Assembly (NCBI GenBank): GCA_917880885.1
Contig: OU862913.1
Span: 186,001 to 250,000, forward strand
DNA from: Limnephilus marmoratus
Lineage: Eukaryota; Arthropoda; Insecta; Trichoptera; Limnephilidae
DNA length: 64,000 nucleotides
Direction of reading: 5' to 3'
Part shown: positions 56,258 through 64,000 of the stretch, one piece after another
Numbering within the stretch: position 1 is the first letter of the stretch
Layout of the letters: each line of letters begins with the position of its first letter
Translations under genes and position numbers: made by a program
Notes under the pieces: model-generated
Database searches by the model: none
Told to the model about the DNA's origin: nothing
Seen by the model: only the letters and a program-made list of their open reading frames with translations

Positions 56258-58381
56258 TAAGGCGGCCAACCGTCCCGCATTCTGCGGGACCGTCCCGCAT
56301 TTGCAGTTGTAGTCCCGCATTGCAATATTTACAAAAATAGTCCCGCAAATCGTCTAAAGCGTCCCGCATGTCCCGCATTTCTAATTTTTTTTAAATACTG
56401 TCTATGGTAGTCAAATAAACTTTTTCTATCTTTAGTCTATTTAAGCCATTTAGTTAAGTTCAAGACATAATTTGTCCTTGGAAAAGGCCCGAAGATATCG
56501 ATCTAGGGATTGGTTTATTTACGTTAAACAAGCAAGAGTCCAAGAGCGCCAGTGTAGTAGTATTAATTGAGTTGTTTTGTTTACGAATTAGTGCACGCTG
56601 TGACACGTAATATTTATAACCAACATTTATCACTCAATTCAAATCAAATAATTCCTTGACCATGCCGACCGCGAAAAAGCGGTGTTGTGAGTTCAGTGAA
56701 GAATTGCAAAAAGAATTTCCTTTTTGGCAAAAGTGTTAACATTCATTCTGAATGTAGTTTTAATTCGCCGCATACAGATTTAATTTAAACCAGTTTTGTG
56801 TTCAGAATGTTAAAATTCTAGTTGGATTTGTCTTCTGACATATTTCGAAGAAAAATATTCTCTTATTCGAAGTGCATTAGAAGGGACCCCACCAGTTTCC
56901 AGTAAGGAAAATATTTTCTTTTTCGAAGTGCATTTATAAAATTCTAGTTGCAGACTATAGTGCCGCCAGAATCAAAGAGAAACTATTTTGTTGTTCTGAG
57001 TGTAGTTTTAATTCGCCGCATACAGAATTAATTTAAAACACCCTTGAGTTCAGAATATAACGATACATTAAATAACAAGTTGCAGATTCATCCTATACCG
57101 ACTGAAGCTTTACATTTAAGTTGCATGTTCAGAATGTAAAATTTCGTCTGCTGACATATTTCGAAGGAAATTATTCTCTTATTCGAAGTGCAGTTATAAA
57201 ATTCTAGTTTCAGACTATATAAGTGCTGCCAGAATCAAAGAGAAACCATTTTAATTCCACAACATTATAATAATATGCCTACCAGTACTTCTAAAACTAT
57301 TAATGCACTAGAAATCATAGGTACTTGTAAAATTTATCATATCAGTTAACATAATCCAGGATTTATTACTTTTTATATTTTATATTTAAATCTTTGTAGG
57401 TACCTTGAGATAGGTATCTTATTTGTACATTTTATTGTTTTATTTCTCTCTTTAAATTTTTATTTTTACTTTTACCTAATAATTTATAGTTTGTACTTTA
57501 ATACTTTATATTTTAAACTATTTATAGTTTGTACTTTAATTAATTTAGTTTTGTACTTTAATTTATAGTTTGTACTTAATACTTTATATCTTAAACTATT
57601 CACTTTATAATTTACTTTTATATATTATTGTTTTTATACACTACTTATTACCTTACTTTTTACCTTTTTTCTTAAATTTGACTAACATTTATATTGTTAT
57701 TCTTCATGTTGTTGTACTATTATAAGTATGTCAATTATGTTAATGGCACGATTTGTGCCGTATATGTGTAAATAAATAAATAAATAAATAAATAAATGTT
57801 CTGATTGTAGTTTTAATTCACCGCATACAGATTTAATTTAAACCACCTTTGTATTCAGAATGAAAAATTTCTGCTGTGGATTCATCTGCTGATGCATTTC
57901 GAAGGAAAACATTATCTTATTCTTAGTGCATTGGAGGTTATCCACCACATACCCGCCTTAGTATAAGTAACAGGTAGTTACTCCTTCAGGGCTCTCACAA
58001 TGACCCGATTTTTTTTAAACAACGACTCTACATTTAAATGCAGGAAGCTAGACTTATTCTAAGTGCAGGTATAAAATTCTAGTTGATTATTATGAATGTA
58101 TTGCCAGAATTAAAGAGAAACCATTTTCATGTTCTGATTGTGGTTTTAATTCGCCGCATACAGATTTAATTTTAATTAGTTTTGGGTTCAGAATATAACA
58201 ACCAATTAAATAATAAGTTGCATATTCATCCTATTAATGGACATAATTCTCGATTTCCGAGATAGCAGTTATAAATTTGTGGTAGAATTCATGAATAAGA
58301 TTTATTTGAATACTCTGTCAATCAATTATGTGAAATAATTGATAGACAGAGTATTGATATTTTATAAAGTTGGCCGCCTTA
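56258..58381 (+). mobile_element. hAT-like element B with zinc-finger cargo (sister of A)
   Basis: The same 13-base ends TAAGGCGGCCAAC / GTTGGCCGCCTTA as A are flanked by the 8-bp duplication CTGAAGAA (56250-56257, 58382-58389). It keeps the GTCCCGCATT motifs, a short frame MPTAKKRCCEFSEELQKEF at 56662, and the decayed finger units (EKPFSCSDCGFNSPHT at 58116). It lacks the nested hAT of A but has its own retroelement insertion at about 57252-57794. Because it interrupts a LINE ORF, B certainly moved as one unit. Confidence 0.88.
57252..57794 (+). mobile_element. 5'-truncated retroelement tail inserted in B
   Basis: Comparison with A shows continuous finger sequence where B holds this AT-rich block. 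It ends GGCACGATTTGTGCCGTATA then (TAAA)7, the usual LINE end. A small hairpin GGCAC...GTGCC lies just before the tail. Confidence 0.75.
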
Positions 58382-58389
58382 CTGAAGAA

Positions 58390-59670
58390 GTCATTAATGT
58401 GATTAGTAATTATATTTGGACTCTCTTCCATTGAAGTAATAATATTATTAATTTTCAATTTTTTTATGGTAGTTTGTTCGTTTTTAAGGTTTATGGCCTC
58501 CTTTATAATTTTCCACTGTTGTTTAATGTTACCATTGACTTCATCTAATTTTCTTCTGAAATATGCTTGTTTTGTTGTTCGTATTATCCTAGAACACCAG
58601 TTTCGATATCGCTTATAATAATCAAACAGTTCCAAGTTATAGCTTTCTTTTCTACATCTGTTGTGCAATTTATCACGTGTTTTGAGGCATTTGATTAATC
58701 CAGCGTTTATCCATGGTTTTAGATGTTTCATAATATGTTTCTCTTTTTGTACTGACGTACAACTTTGCACATGGGTTTTCAAACATTTTATGAAATTATC
58801 AGTTGCCAGATTGACGTCATTTGTTGATAGAACTATATCCCAGGATTCCTCCTTTAATTTGGTCTTCAAGAGGTGGTTGTCAACAACAAATTTAGGTTTT
58901 ACATTATTATTTGAAATATTATGTAGATTTAAGCTCATAAACTTCATTAAAATTGCATAATGGTCTGTTATGCCAGTAGTAAAAGCTGCTCCTTGTGGTT
59001 CAAATTTTGATTTTGCCATAATATGATCAATGCAGCTAGATTTATTAGGAGTTACTCTTGTTGGTGAGTTTATTATGGGCTTCAAACCATGAAACGCCAG
59101 AAGTGATAGGTATTTTTGTGTTTTTATGTTCTTCAAATCTAGGGTATCAATATTTAAGTCCCCACATAAGATAATCTCCTTATTTTGCAAAGATTCAGAT
59201 GCAAGGAATTCATTCAATGAGTCGAGAAAGTTGTCTATTTTAGTCTGGGATGGAGATCGATATACAGCTAATAAATATAATGTATTGGATAATTGCATTT
59301 TCAAGCAGTTTGCACTGGGGAGAGCAATTTCCTCAACAGTTACCTGAATGTTTTGTCTTACGTAGATAACTACTCCATCATTTTGTAAATTGTTCATCAT
59401 AGTTTTGTAGACTACGTACTCTGGAATGCTAGGCATATTAATTACACTGCTCAGCCAAGCCTCTGTAAAGACTAGTACTTCCGGACGATGATTAATGCAA
59501 TCCAGCATAGAAACAGTTTCATCAAAATTCTTGCTTATACTTCTAATATTCATGCATAGTAAAGAAAATTTTGAATCTTTCAAAAAAATTTTGCAAGATA
59601 ATGAATCTTCAAAAGTTATGTTAGGTTCAGTATTGTCGGTTATATTATTTATGTTTTCCAAATCATCCAT
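58390..59670 (-). CDS. LINE ORF2, APE-type endonuclease part (5' of insertion)
   Basis: It starts at ATG 59670 (MDDLENINNITDNTEPN) behind 25 A. The endonuclease motifs appear in order: FSLLCMNIRSISKNFDE, VLVFTEAWLSS, LLAVYRSPS, IILCGDLNIDTLD, SCIDHIMAKSK and GITDHYAILMKF. This is the exonuclease-endonuclease-phosphatase fold that nicks the genomic target. The C-terminal part (RRKLDEVNGNIKQQWKIIKE) is the linker toward the polymerase. At 58390 the frame meets element B and continues only 24 codons to a stop at 58318. Confidence 0.88.
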
Positions 59671-59725
59671 TTTTTTTTTTTTTTTTTTTTTTTTTCAATA
59701 AAAGTGTCAGACTTAGGGGGGAGGA

Positions 59726-60256
59726 TTACAACAATTTATTCAAATCATCTTCGTGTTTGATGATAATGACTCTTGAAGATAGTTCTGGGTTCTTTTTCAC
59801 GCAAATTTTATTGTTCCGAAACCACACAAATTGAAATTTAGCTTCTTTAGCTTTTTGTTTAGTTTTCCAAAGAAAGGTTTTGGAATATGATGATAGAACT
59901 TCTCCAATGAAGATGTTCCTGTCCTTCAATTGCTTTATACTTTTGCGTGCGTTGAGAAATTCAGATTGGGACTTTTCATCTTTGAAATGGATGATCATCC
60001 TCTGAGCTCCGGGTTTATTAATAGTTTTATCAGGATATTGAGTAACTTTATTTATTCTACCTGGTTCAATCCGAATGTCAAATTTTTTTATGAATCTTTC
60101 CACGGTTTCCACAGAATTTTCATTCATCAAGGTTTCTAGGCCAGACAATTCAGCACAATTATAGCTTACATTTTGTTGTTCTATATCAGCTAGACGAATT
60201 TCTAAATGTTTTATTTTTAGATCTTTGATAGAATTTGCGTTTTCCAAGTTATCCAC
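59726..60256 (-). CDS. LINE ORF1, C-terminal part
   Basis: It encodes about 176 residues after an A10 run. It contains KFDIRIEPGRINKV, RMIIHFKDEKSQSEFLNARK and TFLWKTKQKAKEAKFQFVWF followed by RNNKICVKK. This is the RNA-binding and C-terminal domain of LINE ORF1 proteins that coat the template RNA. It lies one frame away from the coiled-coil part, so ORF1 is broken by an indel, or the frames are linked by slippage at the A-run. The opening (VDNLENAN) echoes the start of ORF2 (MDDLENIN). Confidence 0.75.
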   Translation of the reverse strand: MDNLENANSIKDLKIKHLEIRLADIEQQNVSYNCAELSGLETLMNENSVETVERFIKKFDIRIEPGRINKVTQYPDKTINKPGAQRMIIHFKDEKSQSEFLNARKSIKQLKDRNIFIGEVLSSYSKTFLWKTKQKAKEAKFQFVWFRNNKICVKKNPELSSRVIIIKHEDDLNKLL

Positions 60257-60269
60257 ATTTTTTTTTTAA

Positions 60270-60533
60270 TTACATCATGTTTCCGATATTATTAGTTATT
60301 TCATCATATTGCTGACCAATAAATTCAATGCTTTTTCTCATGTCGGATATCTCAGATTCTAGATTTTTTTTCAGTGTTGACGATTCAAGTTCAATTTTTG
60401 CAAAAACTTGTAGCTTAAATTCTTCCATTTTTTTATCCATGTATTTTACAATTTTTCCAAAATGATCCTCGTTTACTGCTGGAGAATCCGATGCCTTAGA
60501 CCTAGTTTGCACTAGATTCTGATTGTTGGGCAT
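60270..60533 (-). CDS. LINE ORF1, N-terminal coiled-coil part
   Basis: 87 residues start MPNNQNLVQTRSKASDSPAV, followed by a heptad-rich stretch (MDKKMEEFKLQVFAKIELES, LKKNLESEISDMRKSIEFIG) likely to form the ORF1 trimer. The frame stops at TAA 60270 just before the A10 run. Confidence 0.7.
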   Translation of the reverse strand: MPNNQNLVQTRSKASDSPAVNEDHFGKIVKYMDKKMEEFKLQVFAKIELESSTLKKNLESEISDMRKSIEFIGQQYDEITNNIGNMM

Positions 60534-60536
60534 TGT

Positions 60537-60759
60537 AAACGATTTACTTAAATAAATAATGACTCACAACTTATAAATGAATGGTGGTCACCCTAAAACA
60601 CACTTTATGATCACTGGTAAACGGAATGTAATATAGTAGGTACAAACTTATTGTTGTGAATACTAAGAGTGGTTAAGCAGTGGAGTATTACAAAGCAGAC
60701 GTCCTCACTGAACAACAGTATTGTTACGTACTACAACAGTATTGTTACACTGATCTCCA
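60537..60759. other. Non-coding; probable LINE 5' leader and flank
   Basis: No gene was seen. ACAACAGTATTGTTAC is repeated twice (60712, 60733). Confidence 0.4.
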
Positions 60760-60910
60760 GATTTCTACCCAGTCTACATACTCTTTTCTTTCCCAGAACT
60801 TCCTCTACATCCTTTCTTAAAAATACCCTCCACACAGCATCCCCAAAGATGACATAGGCCCTGAGGGGAATTATTTTCCTCAGAGCTTCCTGTGTGGAGC
60901 TAATGTTAAT
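60760..60910 (+). mobile_element. CR1/Jockey-like LINE 3' tail
   Basis: CACACAGCATCCCCAAAGAT, then GGCCCTGAGG with loop and a slightly decayed right arm (CCTCAGAGCT), and AATGTTAATAAAAAAT. It is the same family as 16262-16870 and 48337-48870. Confidence 0.75.
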
Positions 60911-61084
60911 AAAAAATATGTTTATTTTTATTAAGTTTGATTTGTCAAACGCAATTTGCATTTTTAATTTATTGTAAATAACCAATATACTATTATATAA
61001 AATAAAACAATAACTTAGAAAACACCACTTTTAATTTTTATATACCTTGTGCCGACCTGGTTTCGCTCCAACCACAGCTTCTTC

Positions 61085-61205
61085 AGAGCATTGGAGGTTA
61101 TCCATCACATACCCAACCGGTACAAGTAACAGATGGTTACTCCTTCAGGGCTCTTACGAGGACTCTAATTTTGTATAATACCTCTACATTTAAATACACG
61201 AAGCA
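61085..61205 (+). repeat. Module also present inside elements A and B
   Basis: GGAGGTTATCCATCACATAC through GGTTACTCCTTCAGGGCTCT and CTCTACATTTAAAT matches 32935-33052 (in A) and 57928-58045 (in B), here outside any hAT ends that I can see. Confidence 0.7.
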
Positions 61206-61375
61206 GACCTCCATTGCCCATGCATACATCGTTAGAGAGCGCCATGCAAGTGCTATCTATATACTTATTGCTTCTTCAGAGCAGTACCTATATAGACCGA
61301 GAGGTCACGGGATTTTTCATAACGATCATGGATACTGTTAGATTTACTTTTATAGTTTGTAGAGTGGGAATGGGA

Positions 61376-61490
61376 CGTTTCTACGCCGCCGGTTCTTCGC
61401 CGCCAGTTCATCGCCGCCGTTTCTACGCCGGGACGGTTCTACACCGGCCGTTTCTACACCGGCCGTTTCTACGCCAGCCGATTCTACGCC
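61376..61490 (+). repeat. 15-bp minisatellite
   Basis: About eight units of the form GCCGTTTCTACGCCG with variations (TTCTTCGCC, TTCATCGCC, TTCTACACC). Confidence 0.8.
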
Positions 61491-61658
61491 GCATTCAAAT
61501 TAAATTAACAATTACAATTAAACTTTATTGTTTAAACACATACACACAGTCACAGAAAATAAAATAGAAAATACAAAAATTATCGAATCATTTAAAAAGT
61601 AGCATTAACATTTATTTTAATTTAAAAGATATTTTGTACATGCAAGTTACAATCGCCG

Positions 61659-63014
61659 CACAGTGGCTGAAATTGGAGCGCTGGCTGGCGCGACATCCCT
61701 CTCGGCGTTCGACCATTTGGTTGTTTATTGTTGTTTTTAAGTGTTTATATGAAATATTACAAAATTTTTGAAAGATTCTCTATAATAACTTCATAAATTG
61801 AAGGAGAATCCCAAACAATAAACATAACATTGTTAATCGATGTACATAGCAATAATACTTAGGATTTTCCAGACAGTGGGGAATAACGTTAAATAATGAT
61901 AATTGGGGGTAGAATGGTTTAATGGGGGTAATTAGTGTAATTACACACAATAGGTAATCTAATTATATATTAACTCCTGCTAAAAATGCTCACACGCAAA
62001 TTGAATGTATTTATAAACATTTTATAGTTGGCAGGTACCTACTTAAAAATATATTATACATTTAATGACATGCGCATTAAAATAACCAAACGGAAAAGAC
62101 TCCAAAAGATAGTACAGGATATTTTATATTTATGTAATAACATAAATTAAAAAATATGTTATTACATAAATTACAGAATAATTAACTTTCTGATGTTATT
62201 TTCAATGAAATTTTTAATTTTAGTGACTAATTGAAAATAAAATTCATTTTGACGTTTTATAAGTTATAGTAATAAAGGTAACATTATGTTAATCTTTCTT
62301 AGACATAAAGGAATCAAAGATTGAATTCAAAAAAATAATTGATGAAAAATACAATCATTCCTTAAAAATGCAATTACTGGAGTGGCTGGTGACGGCTGGT
62401 GATAATTTTTATTGTTCCATGTACAAAAAAGATACATCAATAATATTCTTTTAAAATTAGAGTGGAGAATCGTGGAGTTTTTTTTCCTACTCCATTAAAG
62501 AAAATAAATTTGAAAAAAAAATTTAGAAAAAAGACGTCAACTTTAAATCAAGATTTCCGATATAATTTATGACATAAATATCTTTTTACTGTTACTTTAC
62601 TAAAGCTCATACCTTTAAAAATATTTTAAATGAATTTATAAAAAAAAAAAATCGATAATAAGTACACAAACAGCTAGATTCTGCACACCTTCAAACTCAC
62701 CTAAATACAGCAGCGTAAAAGTGCGCCCAATAATCCTCTGTTCTGCGACTAATTACAGAATAATTAAGTTTCAGATGTAATTTTCAATGAAATTTTTAAT
62801 TTAAGTGAGTAACTGAGAATAAATTCATTTTGACGTTTTATTGGTCATAGTATCAATGGTAACATTAGGTTAATCTTTCTTAGACATAAAGGAATCAAAG
62901 ATTGAATTCTAAAAAAAAATTGATAAAAAATACAATCATTCCTTATAAATGCATTTTGGGAACATGCTGATCAGGGGCCGGTGACGCGCCAGCGTTCCAA
63001 TTTCAGCCACAGAG
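61659..63014. mobile_element. Terminal-inverted-repeat element, family unresolved
   Basis: The left end CAGTGGCTGAAATTGGAGCG (61661) and the inverted right end CTGTGGCTGAAATTGGAACG (to 63012) match over about 27 bases. Inside, a unit of about 210 bases with CATTTTGACGTTTTAT and TTAGACATAAAGGAATCAAA is directly repeated at 62171-62390 and 62753-62965. No coding capacity was found. It lies just upstream of the MULE gene. Confidence 0.6.
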
Positions 63015-63181
63015 CGCCGGGATTACCAGATTGGGACCCATTGACAAAGCAGGTAAGCAGAAGTTTTAATCCGGGTTATCTTAATTGTGTTATGGTTATC
63101 AACACAGGCCCATTAGCACAAAGGAGGTAATGAGAAGTTTTAATCCGCTTAAAATTCTAAAAATTGTTTAACAGTATTTGG

Positions 63182-63216
63182 TATAAATATGGGGCAGGAG
63201 CCCTTAACACATCACT
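63182..63216 (+). promoter_or_regulatory. TATA box and initiator for the MULE gene
   Basis: TATAAATA at 63182 is followed 32 bases later by ATCACTC (A at 63214), close to the arthropod initiator TCAGT/TCACT. The ATG follows at 63271, giving a short leader. Confidence 0.6.
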
Positions 63217-63270
63217 CTAAGTGTATTCGTCACAAAGTAATCATTACGTTAGTTAACAGTGATCTTAATA

Positions 63271-64000
63271 ATGGAACCAGCAGTTCTCAGCAAGAAAGGA
63301 AACGAGAAGTTTTCATATAACGGATATTTGTACGTTTTCGACAAAGTTAGTAAAAGGGACGCTAGTTTAAAATTTTGGCGGTGCGAAGAAGTGGGTCGCT
63401 GTAAAGGAAGAATTCACACGAGGGCTGGAGAAGTGGTCAACGAAATCAACAATCATTCTCACCCTTCCTCGGCAGCAGCCATACAATCAGCAACTGTTTG
63501 CACTAACATGAAACGTCGTGCAGAAGAAACTATGGAGGGCACAAGTGTAGTTATAAATCAGTGTATAGTCGACGTGCCTGAAGCTGTTTTAGCATCGATT
63601 CCAAATAATGCAGCCCTGAGAAAAATAATCAGAAGAAAACGGAATCAAATTAATGCTGCACCTGCTGATCCCGCAGACCTAAACGATTTGGTGTTGCCAA
63701 ATCGATATAAGCTATATGTGCCTCAACCAGGAACAGAAGAAACTTTTTTGCTAAGCGACGATGGAGAGGGAGCAAACAGAATTTTAATTTTTGGAAGAGG
63801 GAGCTGGTTGCAGCATTTGCATAATGCCAATACATGGTACACTGATGGTACCTTCGCAATAGCACCGAGGCTATTTTCGCAAGTTTATATTGTTATGGCA
63901 ACAAAACACGGAGGAGTGCATCCTATAGTGTATGCTCTGTTACCTAACAAGCAGCGTGTTACATACACACGTATGTTCGAACTAATTAAAACACTAGTGC
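63271..64000 (+). CDS. FLYWCH zinc finger + MULE-type transposase (3' end outside window)
   Basis: The frame is open from ATG 63271 to the window edge (243 codons). Residues 8-72 form a FLYWCH finger: FSYNGYLYVFDKVSKRDASL, KFWRCEEVGRCKGRIHTRAG and INNHSHPSS, with the Cys pair and HxH. After a linker, the start of a MULE transposase core appears (WYTDGTFAIAPRLFSQVYIV, then HPIVYALLPNK), where the D of TDGTF is the expected first catalytic acid. FLYWCH-MULE proteins occur both as transposases and as domesticated genes. A clean frame and its own TATA/Inr suggest a recently active or retained gene. Confidence 0.85.
   Translation, partial: MEPAVLSKKGNEKFSYNGYLYVFDKVSKRDASLKFWRCEEVGRCKGRIHTRAGEVVNEINNHSHPSSAAAIQSATVCTNMKRRAEETMEGTSVVINQCIVDVPEAVLASIPNNAALRKIIRRKRNQINAAPADPADLNDLVLPNRYKLYVPQPGTEETFLLSDDGEGANRILIFGRGSWLQHLHNANTWYTDGTFAIAPRLFSQVYIVMATKHGGVHPIVYALLPNKQRVTYTRMFELIKTLV

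Larger units (their letters stand above)
54091..60536 (-). mobile_element. Jockey/CR1-group LINE (ORF1 + ORF2), split by hAT-like element B
   Basis: Read on the minus strand: ORF1 (60533 to 59726, in two frames), ORF2 (59670 to 54566) with an APE endonuclease and a reverse transcriptase, a 3' UTR and an AAAT-rich tail ending near 54091. Element B (56258-58381) with the duplication CTGAAGAA separates endonuclease from polymerase. Apart from this and the ORF1 shift, the reading frames are clean, so the LINE was probably intact when B landed. Confidence 0.85.

Overview
The window is AT-rich arthropod nuclear DNA, most likely from an insect. Genes have short introns with GT-AG borders, there is an interstitial run of the arthropod telomere unit TTAGG, and the repeat families (R4/Dong-type LINEs, Jockey/CR1-group LINEs, Penelope-like elements, Helitrons, hAT, PIF/Harbinger, mariner, MULE) fit an insect. 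I cannot name the species. Almost all of the 64 kb is transposable elements in several nested layers. The only host-like genes are two poly-C2H2 zinc-finger genes (about 11.7-13.0 kb and 44.6-46.7 kb) and an orphan leader exon of the same family (37.4 kb).

Layout. 1-9.5 kb: three head-to-tail copies (minus strand) of an R4/Dong-type LINE with a restriction-like endonuclease; two are almost identical over 3.6 kb and one ORF is intact. 9.5-11.5 kb: LINE debris, a 131-bp direct repeat and a GC-rich island. 11.7-13.3 kb: zinc-finger gene 1, broken by a TGA. 13.5-18.5 kb: a nearly complete PIF/Harbinger element with a 3-exon transposase (+) and a 6-exon SANT/Myb-like partner (-), followed by a gutted second copy to 19.6 kb. 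20-30 kb: LINE tails, a Helitron end, a deleted mariner, a fold-back element with a TTAGG run, Penelope-like pieces, nested MITEs, a SINE and a GC-rich leader with a hairpin array. 30.8-33.5 kb: a hAT-like element (A) carrying decayed zinc-finger repeats, with another hAT nested inside. 33.6-34.6 kb: Penelope ends and a Helitron. 38.2-41.5 kb: a LINE split by a Penelope-like element, itself split by a hAT-like element. 42-43.8 kb: two MITE-type elements. 44.6-46.7 kb: intact 21-finger gene. 48.3-49.8 kb: Helitron split by a LINE. 50.3-52.2 kb: a different hAT (C) also carrying the zinc-finger repeats. 54-60.5 kb: a Jockey/CR1-group LINE with ORF1 and ORF2, split by element B, the sister of A. 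63.3 kb to the edge: start of a FLYWCH-MULE transposase gene with its own TATA/Inr.

The most unusual theme is the zinc-finger material. Decayed C2H2 repeats lie inside two hAT-type families with different terminal repeats, and the 8-bp target duplications of A and B show that this tract has moved as transposon cargo. Next in interest are five conserved hammerhead-type cores in Penelope-like ends, an array of about eight hairpins with a shared loop and different but paired stems, and a conserved 3' stem-loop in one LINE family.
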